DNA from: an uncultured Acholeplasmataceae bacterium
Lineage (GTDB): Bacteria > Bacillota_I > Bacilli_A > Acholeplasmatales > Acholeplasmataceae
Assembly: GCA_927439925.1 (NCBI GenBank)
Contig: CAKMKF010000011.1
Location: 1-45,194 of the forward strand
Reading direction: 5' to 3'
Length of the DNA stretch: 45,194 nucleotides
Under the pieces are notes generated by a model. That model did not search any database. It was given only the letters and a program-made list of their open reading frames with translations, and was not told where the DNA came from. A program made the translations under genes and the position numbers. Within the stretch, counting starts at the first letter, position 1. Each line of letters begins with the position of its first letter. This document shows positions 17,307 to 27,035 of the stretch, one piece after another.

Positions 17307-18617
17307 TTAAAAATTATTATACATTTCTGCAAACTCATCATTAAACTTTAAGAATCTTTCTTTTAAGTCATAGTCAAAATAATTTGAAAGTTCTGTTTGA
17401 AATGATTTTAAAACAATGTTATGTGCCATAGGTCTCTTATAAGGCTTAGGTCCACGCATCGTAATGTATAAATCAGCTAACAAAATGATTTGTGCTTCAA
17501 GTTCTGGTTGAATCACTAGCATTTCTTTTAAGAACTTCTCATTTGCAGTATCTTCAATATGTGCTCTAGCAATATCTTCACATTTTTGAGCGAGCTGCAT
17601 ACGTTTCGCTATTTTAGAACCTAATTCAGTTTTCTCTTTTAAAATGTCATATGATTTTTCATCAAATGAATTCATATCATTTAAAAGATTCTTAATTTCT
17701 TGGTACTGCAAATGAATCATTGCATATTGATTCATTTCTGTTTTCTTTTGAATAGGTAAACCCACATAATCAGCTAGTTTCTCACTCATTTGTTGGACTT
17801 GATATGCATGTCTTTTATCCATTAACGTATAGGAACTAGAAAATACTACAGAGAACAAGTCACCAACAATGTGAGAAAAGTCTCCTTGAACTTGTCTTCT
17901 TTTAATCAATTCCAGTTTTCGTTCTTCTTGCATATATTGACCCATCGATACGATGGCGTAAACTACGAAGTAAAACAAAATGAATAGTAAAGTTCTCAGT
18001 AAGATATCAGAAAATTCTGGCATTCTAACGAATCTTGGTAAGAATTCGATAATCGTTTCTTCACCCACAAGACCTTGTATACTATAAGTCCATATAAAAT
18101 GAATCACAGTTAATAAAGCAAGTAACCCTTGAAAACTTGAGCTAAGTAACTTTCTTTCCTGATATAAAGAGATAACAACGACAGCATAATACATTAATAT
18201 ATAAGCAGCAGTTTCAAAATATTCTTTTTCATAAAGTCGCGCATAAATTAAAATCGATGAAAAGAAAATATAAAATGCTGCTACATACATGGCAACTGAT
18301 TGTTTGGTTTTATCATGTGGATCCATGTTAATCAGTTTCTTCAAGAATTTATTGATGACATAAGTCAGTGGGAATGCGACAAATGCAACTACCCAGTCTG
18401 CAACTTGCCCTTGTGTTGATAGGGATAATAAAAATAAGATTATAGAATACATCAAGTTTGAAACAAAGACTATATTTTTAATAACGACGTTTCGTCTGTA
18501 TAAGACTGCAACATCATCTGTAATATCTACACCTTGTTCAAAACCAAAAAATCTAGCAAATATATCCTTGCCAAGTGCTTTAAGATTCCAAATGCTGTAT
18601 TTTCTAGATTTCCCCAA
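17307..18617 (-). CDS. Multi-TM membrane protein with degenerate HD-GYP-like C-terminal domain
   Basis: About six hydrophobic segments, then AYQVQQMSEKLADYVGLP...YDILKEKTELGSKIAKRM...ILLADLYITMRGPKPYKRPM, resembling HD-GYP spacing but without catalytic HD/GYP residues. Confidence 0.6.
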   Translation of the reverse strand: MGKSRKYSIWNLKALGKDIFARFFGFEQGVDITDDVAVLYRRNVVIKNIVFVSNLMYSIILFLLSLSTQGQVADWVVAFVAFPLTYVINKFLKKLINMDPHDKTKQSVAMYVAAFYIFFSSILIYARLYEKEYFETAAYILMYYAVVVISLYQERKLLSSSFQGLLALLTVIHFIWTYSIQGLVGEETIIEFLPRFVRMPEFSDILLRTLLFILFYFVVYAIVSMGQYMQEERKLELIKRRQVQGDFSHIVGDLFSVVFSSSYTLMDKRHAYQVQQMSEKLADYVGLPIQKKTEMNQYAMIHLQYQEIKNLLNDMNSFDEKSYDILKEKTELGSKIAKRMQLAQKCEDIARAHIEDTANEKFLKEMLVIQPELEAQIILLADLYITMRGPKPYKRPMAHNIVLKSFQTELSNYFDYDLKERFLKFNDEFAEMYNNF

Positions 18618-18634
18618 AATAATCCCTCTTCTTG

Positions 18635-19204
18635 TTATAGATCAAATATCGAAAAACGTTTCAAACCTGATTCTTCATGTGCTGTTTCTTCGCTCATGAC
18701 TTGTGCAACACGAGTAGATGCTGCTGCAGCAATCGCTCCAACAATGTCATCTAGGAATGTATGACAAATACCATCTTCCTTACCCGCATCATTTAATCTT
18801 TTCACGATACCATGCTTATTGACGTCAATATCACCAAAATTCGTTTGACCAATCGTTCCGTATAGTCCAGAAACTTCTAAACCCATGGTCTCATCAATTC
18901 CAAATAAACCTAAGTCTTCATAGATAATGTCTTGGATAGGCCCTTGAAACATACCTTCTTCGGCTAGTCGATCAATTTCAGCTGCTAGCTGAACGTGATG
19001 GAATACATCGCGAAGTGATATGATTTTTTCAACAGATTCTAAACAAATATCTCTTGTGATATTATCTGTGTATTTAGCTTGTTGCTTAAAACTAATTTCT
19101 GCAATTGATTCTAAAGTAACTCCTCGTTTCAATAATGTCTTTTTATTGAATTCAAACATTTCTTGTCTAGTATATATAAGTTTTTTAACTTTATGTTCTG
19201 ACAT
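18635..19204 (-). CDS. pgpA: Phosphatidylglycerophosphatase A / YutG family
   Basis: LLKRGVTLESIAEI, LAEEGMFQGPIQDIIYEDLGLFGIDETMGLEVSGLYGTIGQTNFGDIDVNK, DDIVGAIAAAASTRVAQ. Confidence 0.87.
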   Translation of the reverse strand: MSEHKVKKLIYTRQEMFEFNKKTLLKRGVTLESIAEISFKQQAKYTDNITRDICLESVEKIISLRDVFHHVQLAAEIDRLAEEGMFQGPIQDIIYEDLGLFGIDETMGLEVSGLYGTIGQTNFGDIDVNKHGIVKRLNDAGKEDGICHTFLDDIVGAIAAAASTRVAQVMSEETAHEESGLKRFSIFDL

Positions 19205-19206
19205 GA

Positions 19207-20136
19207 CTAATGACTCCCTTCTATAAACACATCATCATCCTTGATGATAGTTTGACCATTTAAAAAATCCTTAATGTTCATGATTTTCTTTCCTGGAGCT
19301 TGAATTTCTAGAATTTCAATCGAGCCATCTAATGTTTTAATGATTAATCTCTTTTTCGATTGCAGCACAGTCCCAGGAACTGCTTTACTGTCTATTATAT
19401 CACTTTTTTGAGCACGGTAAAATTTGATAATACTATTTTTTAAGATTGCGTGTGCACCAGGTTCTGGTGCTAATCCTTTAATTCTATTGATAATAGATTC
19501 AGTGGATTGATGGAAAGATATAAACTCATCTTCATGCTTTAGTGTATAAGCAAATGATACTTTATCTTTGTTTTGTGGGATTCTATGTTTAATGCCTTGC
19601 GAGATATCGTTTAGCACGCTATCTAATAAGTTCGCACCAACAATACTCATTCTTTCACTTAGAGTTAAGTAATTATCATTTTCATAAATTTGGACAACTT
19701 CTTGTTTGATAATATCTCCACTATCCATTTGAAATGCCATATACATTACAGTGACTCCAGTTTCTTTTAGACCATCAAATAGAGCATATTGAATGGGGGC
19801 ACCACCACGGTACTTTGGCAAAATGGAACCATGTACATTAATTGCTGGTATTTGATCTAATAGTTCTTTAGGAAGCATTTGACCGTAAGCAGCTGTAATG
19901 ATAAAATCAGGTTTTAATTCGATAATTTTTTGATATTCAGTTTTTAATTTGACTGGTTGGAAAATTTCTAGATTTAACTCTTTCGCTTTCACTTTAACAG
20001 CAGATTCTGTTAAAATCTTTTTTCTTCCCGTAGGTTTATCTGGTTGTGTAACAACGAGTAAAACCGTATGTTTTTTATGAAGCATTTCTAGAATTGGAAC
20101 AGCAAATCTTGGTGTTCCCATCATTACAATTTTCAT
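19207..20136 (-). CDS. fmt: Methionyl-tRNA formyltransferase
   Basis: MKIVMMGTPRFAVPILEML, NVHGSILPKYRGGAPIQYALFDG. Confidence 0.98.
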   Translation of the reverse strand: MKIVMMGTPRFAVPILEMLHKKHTVLLVVTQPDKPTGRKKILTESAVKVKAKELNLEIFQPVKLKTEYQKIIELKPDFIITAAYGQMLPKELLDQIPAINVHGSILPKYRGGAPIQYALFDGLKETGVTVMYMAFQMDSGDIIKQEVVQIYENDNYLTLSERMSIVGANLLDSVLNDISQGIKHRIPQNKDKVSFAYTLKHEDEFISFHQSTESIINRIKGLAPEPGAHAILKNSIIKFYRAQKSDIIDSKAVPGTVLQSKKRLIIKTLDGSIEILEIQAPGKKIMNIKDFLNGQTIIKDDDVFIEGSH

Positions 20137-20147
20137 GTCATCATCTC

Positions 20148-22463
20148 CTAAACAATATCTAAGGTCGGATAATATTTGACCCCATAAGGTTCTTGATCAA
20201 AACCTTTTATGATTTCAAAAAGTTTTTTAAAATCTATATCATCATACTTAATTGTAAGTGTAAATCGGTAATTATCTTTAATCTTCTTAATGATTGCTTG
20301 AGTTGGTCCTAAAACATCTATAGATAGAGTTGTAAGACTCTTTTTGATCATAAAGGCATGTTGATATGTCTTTAAGAAATTCGTTCCCTCAACAAGTATT
20401 TGTGAGGTATTTTTGAATGGTAGGTAATTGGATAGTTTTCTGTTATATAGCGCTTCTCTATAAAAGTTTTCATACCCTTCACTTACGCTTTTGATTGCAT
20501 AATGATCTAGGTTGTATCCTTGGATAATAGCTTCTCCTGGAAGAAATCTTCCAGATCTACCAGTGACTTGTGCAAGTAACATATAAGCATTTTCAGATGC
20601 TTTATAGGATGGAACTTTTAAGAGTAAATCTGCCATTAAAACGCCAACTAAAGTTACTTTAGGGAAATCTAGTCCTTTAGCAATCATTTGAGTGCCTAAA
20701 AGTATATCAGCTTCCTCGTTATTAAACTTATTCCATAAGATTTCATGACTACCTTTTGTCCTTGTAACACTTTGGTCCATACGAAGCACTCTAGCTTTAG
20801 GTATCGCTTTTTTAAGTTCACTTTCAACATATTCGATACCTGCACCAAATTCTTTAACTTTAGGTTCACTGCAGATCTCACAGGTTGCAGTGTATGGTTT
20901 CTCATATCCGCAATAATGACATTTTAAAATTTGACGATCTTTATAATAGGTTAAAGATATATCGCAGTGTGGACATGTTGGGACATCTCCACAATTTCTG
21001 CATAATACAAAAGGAGAATAACCTTTACGATTGAATAAAAGAATGGTTTGTTCCTTATTTTCAATTCTTTTCTTCATCCCTTCTAAAAGAGATTTAGAAA
21101 ATATTGAACTATTTTTTTTCTTTAACTCGTCTTTCATGTCGACTAACCAGACAATCGGTAAGATTAAATCAAAAGGTCTTCTTGTGAGTTCTAATAAATG
21201 ATATTCATCTTGTGTTGCTTTATACATTGAGTTTATACTTGGTGTTGCACTTCCTAAAACAAGTGGTGCATGATGATAACTACTTCTTTTTTCTGCAATT
21301 TTTCTCGCATCATAAATGACACCATCTAATTGTTCGTAGGATGGATCGTGCTCTTCATCAATAATAATTAACCCTAAATGATCGATTGGTAAAAATACTG
21401 CGCTTCTCGTTCCTAAAATAATCGAGGCTTCATTAGATTGAATTTTTTTGTATTGATCATAGCGCTCACCTTTAGATAATGCGCTATGATAGATTGCTAC
21501 ATTTTTAAATCTTGACTTCAGTCTTTTTGCCATTGGAGCAATCAAGGTTATTTCTGGAACCAAAAATAAAACCTTCATGTTTTTTAAGATGATATGTTCC
21601 ATGACTTCAATATAGACTTCTGTCTTCCCAGATCCTGTAATACCCTTTAGCAAGAAGGTCTTACGCTTTTTAACTGATTTTAAAATTTCGGTTTTTGCAT
21701 GTTCTTGTTCATCTGTTAAAACAACTTTTTTATCTTCCAAATCGAAATGATGTTTGATATCTCTAAAAACAGCTCTTTCGGATGGTATTAGAACTTGGTG
21801 TTTAACAAGTGTAGAAATAGTTGAAGCAGATACTCCTACATCTAACATTTCTTTTCTTGAAACTTCTTCATTATCTAAAAAGAAATCTAATACAGTCTGA
21901 TACACTTCAATTCGATGATACTGATGATCTAAATTTAGAGTATATATCGTTTCTGTTTTTTCAGACCCTTTTTCTTTAATAACTGTTTCGACTGATATAA
22001 TTTTTTGATCCTTAAGTCTCTTAAGTTTTGGATAATAGATTTGATCTTGTTGATTGAGATTCCATATTCCTTTTGTATTAAAAAAAGGTAGCAATTCATG
22101 AGGGCATTTCTTTTTATCTAATAGTTTAACGACCTTATGATAACTGACTAGCAACTCATTTGGAATAACTGTCGCGAAAACTTCACTATAAAGGCTAGGA
22201 GAATATTTTAAAATATCATTGATGATAACAAATAATTCCTCATCAATGGTAGGATAAGCATCAAGAACTTCTAAAATCATTTTGGTAGCATCTTGACTTT
22301 CTTTCATCAATTCAATAACATATCCTAATCTATTTTGATTACCAAATGGTACTAAAACACGCATGCCACGTTCCAAAAAAGCTCCATAAATTTCAGGAAC
22401 GATATAATCGAATGAATGATTCACTTCTTGATGTTTGATATCGACAATGACCTTAGCGTACAT
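20148..22463 (-). CDS. priA: Primosomal protein N' (PriA helicase)
   Basis: GITGSGKTEVYIE, IIDEEHDPSYEQ, CRNCGDVPTCPHCDISLTYY zinc region, GTQMIAKGLDFPKVTLVGV. Confidence 0.98.
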   Translation of the reverse strand: MYAKVIVDIKHQEVNHSFDYIVPEIYGAFLERGMRVLVPFGNQNRLGYVIELMKESQDATKMILEVLDAYPTIDEELFVIINDILKYSPSLYSEVFATVIPNELLVSYHKVVKLLDKKKCPHELLPFFNTKGIWNLNQQDQIYYPKLKRLKDQKIISVETVIKEKGSEKTETIYTLNLDHQYHRIEVYQTVLDFFLDNEEVSRKEMLDVGVSASTISTLVKHQVLIPSERAVFRDIKHHFDLEDKKVVLTDEQEHAKTEILKSVKKRKTFLLKGITGSGKTEVYIEVMEHIILKNMKVLFLVPEITLIAPMAKRLKSRFKNVAIYHSALSKGERYDQYKKIQSNEASIILGTRSAVFLPIDHLGLIIIDEEHDPSYEQLDGVIYDARKIAEKRSSYHHAPLVLGSATPSINSMYKATQDEYHLLELTRRPFDLILPIVWLVDMKDELKKKNSSIFSKSLLEGMKKRIENKEQTILLFNRKGYSPFVLCRNCGDVPTCPHCDISLTYYKDRQILKCHYCGYEKPYTATCEICSEPKVKEFGAGIEYVESELKKAIPKARVLRMDQSVTRTKGSHEILWNKFNNEEADILLGTQMIAKGLDFPKVTLVGVLMADLLLKVPSYKASENAYMLLAQVTGRSGRFLPGEAIIQGYNLDHYAIKSVSEGYENFYREALYNRKLSNYLPFKNTSQILVEGTNFLKTYQHAFMIKKSLTTLSIDVLGPTQAIIKKIKDNYRFTLTIKYDDIDFKKLFEIIKGFDQEPYGVKYYPTLDIV

Positions 22464-22495
22464 GTTTTCACCCCCTTTATTATACCATTACACCT

Positions 22496-22521
22496 ACAAA
22501 AAAAGTAACCTAGGTTACTTT
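22496..22521 (-). terminator. Rho-independent terminator after rbfA (overlaps its stop codon)
   Basis: Palindrome AAAGTAACCTAGGTTACTTT followed by T-tract on minus strand. Confidence 0.75.
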
Positions 22522-22856
22522 ATTGTTTTTAGAATCTGGTCAATATGATTACCATAAGCAAGTGCTTCATCATATTTAAATATTAAATCAGGAATCTTTC
22601 TAATGTTTTTTATTTTTTTAGCTAGTTCCATACGAATTGTTACTTTAGATTCTTCAATAGACACCTTTGATTTTTCAATAATCTTAGGATCATCAGATAA
22701 AATCGTGTAATAGATGGTTGCAAATGAAACATCTTTAGTCACTTTGACTTCTGTTAAATTGATATAACCAAAGCTTTTATCTTTAACTTCTTGATTGACA
22801 ATAGATGCTAGTTCTCTTTGAATTAAACTAGCTAGGCGATCTGTTGTAATTGACAT
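22515..22856 (-). CDS. rbfA: Ribosome-binding factor A
   Basis: RLASLIQRELASIVNQEVKD, KIRKIPDLIFKYDEAL; downstream of infB. Confidence 0.95.
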   Translation of the reverse strand: MSITTDRLASLIQRELASIVNQEVKDKSFGYINLTEVKVTKDVSFATIYYTILSDDPKIIEKSKVSIEESKVTIRMELAKKIKNIRKIPDLIFKYDEALAYGNHIDQILKTIK

Positions 22857-22857
22857 A

Positions 22858-24726
22858 TTAGTCTACCTCAACTTCCTTCATTTGTGATGCTTCAATAACG
22901 TCTCCCACTTTAAGATCATTAAAATTTTCAATGGAAAGACCACATTCATAACCGTACTTGACTTCCTTAGCATCATCTTTAAATCTCTTCAATGATGCAA
23001 GTTTGCCTTCATAGACAACAACTGAATTTCTTAAGACGCGAACTAACGCATCGCGTTTGATCAATCCATCAGTTACATAACAACCTGCAATTGTACCAAT
23101 CTTAGAGACTTTGAAAATATCTCTTATTTCTGCAGTTCCTGTAACGATTTCTTCAAATGTTGGTGCAAGCATACCTTTTAGAGCTGCTTCAATATCTTCT
23201 TGAACACGGTAAATAATGCTATAAAGTCTAATTTCAACACCTTGTTGGTCAGCGACTTGTTTAACTGCAGCTGAGGGTCTAACATTAAATCCAATAACGA
23301 TTGCACTAGAAGCTGAAGCAAGTGTAACATCACTTTCTGTGATTGCTCCAACTGAAGATCTTACAACATTGACGTGGAATCCTTTAACATCAATGTGCTC
23401 TAGTAAGCCTTTAAGTGCTTCAATAGATCCTTGAACATCACCTTTGATAATGATATTTAGTTCTTTTTCAGTAGATTCAATTTCACCAAACATTGAGTCA
23501 AGTGAAGTTTTCTTAACAGCTTTCGATTCTGTATCTTTAACTCTAGATTGACGCTCATTAGCGATATCTCTAGTTACTCTTTCATCTTTGAAAGCCATAA
23601 AGATATCACCAGCTTGAGGAACTTCATTCAAGCCTGTAATTTCAATAGGTTGTGAAGGGATCGCTTCGTTATATCTCTTCTTTAAATCATCTTGCATCGT
23701 TCTAACTTTTCCATAGGTGTTACCAATAACGATATAGTCACCCACGTGAAGCGTACCAGTTTCAACAATTAAAGTTGCAACTGCACCACGACCTTTATCC
23801 AATTGAGCTTCAATGACTGTACCTTTAGCTAAACGCTTAGGATTCGCTTTAAACTCTTCAATTTCACTAATCAATTGAACAACATCTAATAATTCTTCTA
23901 ACCCTTGTTTTTTAAGTGCTGATACATGAACAAACGGTGTTTTACCACCCCATGCTTCTGGAATTAATCCGTGTTCTGACAATTCTTTCATCACACGGTC
24001 TGGATTTGCTGATGCTTTATCCATTTTGTTCACTGCAACAACAATAGGAACCTTAGCTGCTTTCGCATGATCCAATGCTTCAATCGTTTGAGGCATAACA
24101 CCATCATCTGCTGCAACAACTAAAATAACGATATCTGTAACTTTCGCTCCACGTGCACGCATTTCAGTGAAAGCGGCATGTCCTGGAGTATCGATAAAAG
24201 TAATTGGTTCTCCACTACGAATAACTTGATAAGCACCAATATGCTGAGTAATTCCACCAGCTTCTCCTTCAACGACTCTTGATTTACGAATCGCATCGAG
24301 TAAAGTTGTCTTACCATGGTCAACGTGACCCATAACTGTGACAATCGGAGGTCTTTTCACCATATCTTTTGGATCATCAACTAATTCCATTTCATCATAA
24401 CGTGTAACATCGGTGATGACTTCATCTTCTACTTTATATCCTTCATCAAGTGCAATGACTTCAATCGTATCTCTATCAATAACTTGATTGATGCTTGCCA
24501 TTAATCCTAATTGCATTAATTTTTTAATCATTGCTGCATTACTTAAACCTAGTCCTAATGCTACATCTGCAACATTCATTTCTGGTCTATAAATAAATAT
24601 GCGTTCTCCTACTGCCTTTGGTGCTGTAGGTCTTACATCCCTTTTAGGATAATTTGTTTGTTTTTTTACATCAAACTTTTTCTTAGCTGTACTATTATTA
24701 CTGTTAAACTTCTTTGGTGCTGGCAT
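22858..24726 (-). CDS. infB: Translation initiation factor IF-2
   Basis: [48 protein letters not shown]. Confidence 0.99.
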   Translation of the reverse strand: MPAPKKFNSNNSTAKKKFDVKKQTNYPKRDVRPTAPKAVGERIFIYRPEMNVADVALGLGLSNAAMIKKLMQLGLMASINQVIDRDTIEVIALDEGYKVEDEVITDVTRYDEMELVDDPKDMVKRPPIVTVMGHVDHGKTTLLDAIRKSRVVEGEAGGITQHIGAYQVIRSGEPITFIDTPGHAAFTEMRARGAKVTDIVILVVAADDGVMPQTIEALDHAKAAKVPIVVAVNKMDKASANPDRVMKELSEHGLIPEAWGGKTPFVHVSALKKQGLEELLDVVQLISEIEEFKANPKRLAKGTVIEAQLDKGRGAVATLIVETGTLHVGDYIVIGNTYGKVRTMQDDLKKRYNEAIPSQPIEITGLNEVPQAGDIFMAFKDERVTRDIANERQSRVKDTESKAVKKTSLDSMFGEIESTEKELNIIIKGDVQGSIEALKGLLEHIDVKGFHVNVVRSSVGAITESDVTLASASSAIVIGFNVRPSAAVKQVADQQGVEIRLYSIIYRVQEDIEAALKGMLAPTFEEIVTGTAEIRDIFKVSKIGTIAGCYVTDGLIKRDALVRVLRNSVVVYEGKLASLKRFKDDAKEVKYGYECGLSIENFNDLKVGDVIEASQMKEVEVD

Positions 24727-24730
24727 AAAA

Positions 24731-25027
24731 TCACTTCCTTCTCTTGTCCATCAATAATTGACTAAACCCCCTATCGGTTATTCCAATCACTTTGATGTCG
24801 TCTTTGCCTAGTGCATTTGATATTTCAAATGACGATAATTCTTCAATAACCTCTACCTGATAGGTTTTAGCCTTGTCATAAACTTTTTTCTTTGTTGTAT
24901 GTGATGCATCAGTTGCCATGATGATTAACGATAACTTCCCATTTCTGAGTGCTGTAATCGTCACATCAGTACCAACTGTTACCTTCTTAGCTCTACGTGC
25001 TAATCCGATTAAATTATTCATTAGCAA
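24731..25027 (-). CDS. ylxQ: L7Ae/L30e/S12e-like protein (YlxQ)
   Basis: 98 aa, [37 protein letters not shown]; position between ylxR and infB. Confidence 0.88.
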   Translation of the reverse strand: MLMNNLIGLARRAKKVTVGTDVTITALRNGKLSLIIMATDASHTTKKKVYDKAKTYQVEVIEELSSFEISNALGKDDIKVIGITDRGFSQLLMDKRRK

Positions 25028-25289
25028 TTTTTAGCAGTTCTTCATATATTTCATCTGGAACTGTAACCTCAAGTTTACGGTCAAGAGCTTTATTTTTCTT
25101 TGCTAGTAAAATAACTTCTTTACTGAGTTTTAAATATGCACCACGTCCAGGAGCTTTTCCAACTAAATCGATAGAAACGACACCTTCTTTGGTTGCTGCA
25201 ATTCTAACTAAAGATTTTTTAGGTAAAACTTCTTTAGATACAACACATGTTCTTAATGGTATTTTTTTGACTTTTGTCACTGACATCAC
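25014..25289 (-). CDS. ylxR: YlxR family RNA-binding protein
   Basis: KIPLRTCVVSKEVLPKKSLVRI, KAPGRGAYL; downstream of nusA. Confidence 0.93.
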   Translation of the reverse strand: MMSVTKVKKIPLRTCVVSKEVLPKKSLVRIAATKEGVVSIDLVGKAPGRGAYLKLSKEVILLAKKNKALDRKLEVTVPDEIYEELLKIANE

Positions 25290-25309
25290 CCTTTCTTAAG
25301 GATTATAAA

Positions 25310-26380
25310 TTAATATAGGATGCCTTCGCCTTGAGCCATTTCTTCAGACTTAATATCGATGCTCCAACCACATGCTTGAACAGCGAGCTTAACATTTTGT
25401 CCCAACTTACCAATAGCAAGTGAGAGCTGATCATTTGGCACGATAGCAAGCGCATTTTTTTCTTTTGGATTGACTCTAGTCACTGCAATAACTTCAGCAG
25501 GCTGAAGTGCATTTGCAATTAACTCTTTTTCATTATCACTCCAACGGAATAAATCGATTTTTTCATCAGATAAAGCTTTAACGATTTCCCGTATTCTTGA
25601 ACCACCTTCACCAACGCAAGCCCCAATAGGGTCTACCTTTGGATCATTTGATTTTACACCAATTTTTGAACGGTCTCCTGGGTCACGTGAAATTCCCATG
25701 ACTTCGATAATTCCATCTTTGATTTCTGGAATAAAGCTTTCTAAAAGACGAATGATTAATGATGGATGTGAACGAGAGACGAAAACTTTTGGCCATTTTG
25801 TCTTCATTTCAACATCAGATACATAAACTCTAACATAGTCGCCTACATGGAATTTGTCTTTAGGTAATGCTTCTTTCTTAGGCAGTAAAGTTGTTAAGTC
25901 TTTACCTATGTCTAAGCGGTAATGCTCATCTGCAACATCGATGACACGTGCAGAAATCATTTCGTGTTCGAATTTCTTGAAATGCTTGTATAAATTCTCT
26001 TTTTGCATGTTGATTAATGTTTCATTCAGTCTACTCTTAAAATCACGCACAGCAAAATGTCCAAAATCTTTTGGATCAATCTTTTCTTCGATGACATCAC
26101 CGACCTTAGCACGTGAATTGATTGCTTTCGCTTCATCAATTAAGATTTGTGAGTAGTTCTTGTCTGCATCCATTGTATATTCTTCAACAACTAGATGTTG
26201 TTTATAAACAAGAATTTCGCTTTTTTCTTCTTTGATTTCTACTCGGCATGAACGCACATCATGTGCCTTCTTGCAACCAGCGATCATTCCTTGAACAAAC
26301 GCTTCTAATACTTGGTCATGCGTTAATTCTTTTTCATCAGCAACCGCTTCAATGTTTTTAAAAAATTCTTTACTGATCAT
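25310..26380 (-). CDS. nusA: Transcription termination/antitermination factor NusA
   Basis: S1/KH arrangement: VDPIGACVGEGGSRIREIVKAL, LSLAIGKLGQNVKLAVQACGWSIDI. Confidence 0.98.
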   Translation of the reverse strand: MISKEFFKNIEAVADEKELTHDQVLEAFVQGMIAGCKKAHDVRSCRVEIKEEKSEILVYKQHLVVEEYTMDADKNYSQILIDEAKAINSRAKVGDVIEEKIDPKDFGHFAVRDFKSRLNETLINMQKENLYKHFKKFEHEMISARVIDVADEHYRLDIGKDLTTLLPKKEALPKDKFHVGDYVRVYVSDVEMKTKWPKVFVSRSHPSLIIRLLESFIPEIKDGIIEVMGISRDPGDRSKIGVKSNDPKVDPIGACVGEGGSRIREIVKALSDEKIDLFRWSDNEKELIANALQPAEVIAVTRVNPKEKNALAIVPNDQLSLAIGKLGQNVKLAVQACGWSIDIKSEEMAQGEGILY

Positions 26381-26389
26381 GATATCCTC

Positions 26390-26830
26390 CTAAAACTTGA
26401 TGGCTGTACGCATTTTTTTTGCGTCATCAAACTTGATTTCAATTTTTCTTATACGACCTTTTTCATTAATCTCTAATATTAGTATATCATCTACGAATGA
26501 AACCAGTGTACCTAAGCCTTTAAATTTTTGTGATTCTAAATACATATATTTGCCTACTGCTTTAAAAAGATCTTCTTTTTTCTTTAAAGGTCTTTCTGCA
26601 CCAACTGATGACAATTCTAAAAAATAATCTGGATCCATGTCATCATCGGAAAGTGTTTCTATATATTCGAGATGTATCTTTTCAAGATCATTGATATCAA
26701 TAGAATCTGTATCTATTAATATCTCAACAATCTTTTCACCATACTCTTTTTTAGTTCTTATCGAATAGATAGAGAGTTCACTTTTATTTAATATAGGTAT
26801 TAATTTTTCTTTCATTTTTTCTAAATTCAT
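26390..26830 (-). CDS. rimP: Ribosome maturation factor RimP
   Basis: First gene of nusA operon; LELSSVGAERPLKKKEDL motif. ATG at 26830 with GAGG SD preferred over the ORF-track start at 26872. Confidence 0.92.
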   Translation of the reverse strand: MNLEKMKEKLIPILNKSELSIYSIRTKKEYGEKIVEILIDTDSIDINDLEKIHLEYIETLSDDDMDPDYFLELSSVGAERPLKKKEDLFKAVGKYMYLESQKFKGLGTLVSFVDDILILEINEKGRIRKIEIKFDDAKKMRTAIKF

Positions 26831-26833
26831 ATT

Positions 26834-26881
26834 GACCTCAATAAAATGAGTGGAAATCATCATCCCACTCATGTTTAGGTC
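26834..26881 (-). promoter_or_regulatory. 5' leader hairpin of the rimP-nusA-infB operon
   Basis: Minus strand GACCTAAACATGAGTGGGATGATGATTTCCACTCATTTTATTGAGGTC: inner 8-bp stem ATGAGTGG/CCACTCAT, possible outer GACCT/AGGTC stem covering the SD. Confidence 0.55.
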
Positions 26882-26884
26882 TTC

Positions 26885-26913
26885 ATTATAACATTTATTC
26901 TATAAGAATTCAA
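26885..26913 (-). promoter_or_regulatory. Sigma-A-type promoter of the rimP-nusA operon
   Basis: TTGAAT - 17 nt - TATAAT on minus strand. Confidence 0.75.
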
Positions 26914-26961
26914 TTTTTTTAGGTCGTTTTTCAAGGAAATATAACGACTTCTTTATTTTAT

Positions 26962-27019
26962 TGCGAATTATTTGCAAATAGAGTTTAATATGCTATACTA
27001 TAAATGCGAATTGTTCGCA
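26962..27019 (+). promoter_or_regulatory. Zinc-uptake operon promoter with two palindromic Fur/Zur-type operators
   Basis: TGCGAATTATTTGCA (26962-26976) and TGCGAATTGTTCGCA (27005-27019); between them TTGCAA-16-TATACT promoter-like elements. Confidence 0.75.
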
Positions 27020-27035
27020 ACAAGGAGATATGTAT

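Noticed and set aside
26923-26948. Weak GTCGTT/AACGAC inverted repeat between the divergent rimP and znuA promoters
   Set aside because: Short stem with a large loop in an AT-rich region; not convincing without covariation or 3'-end data.
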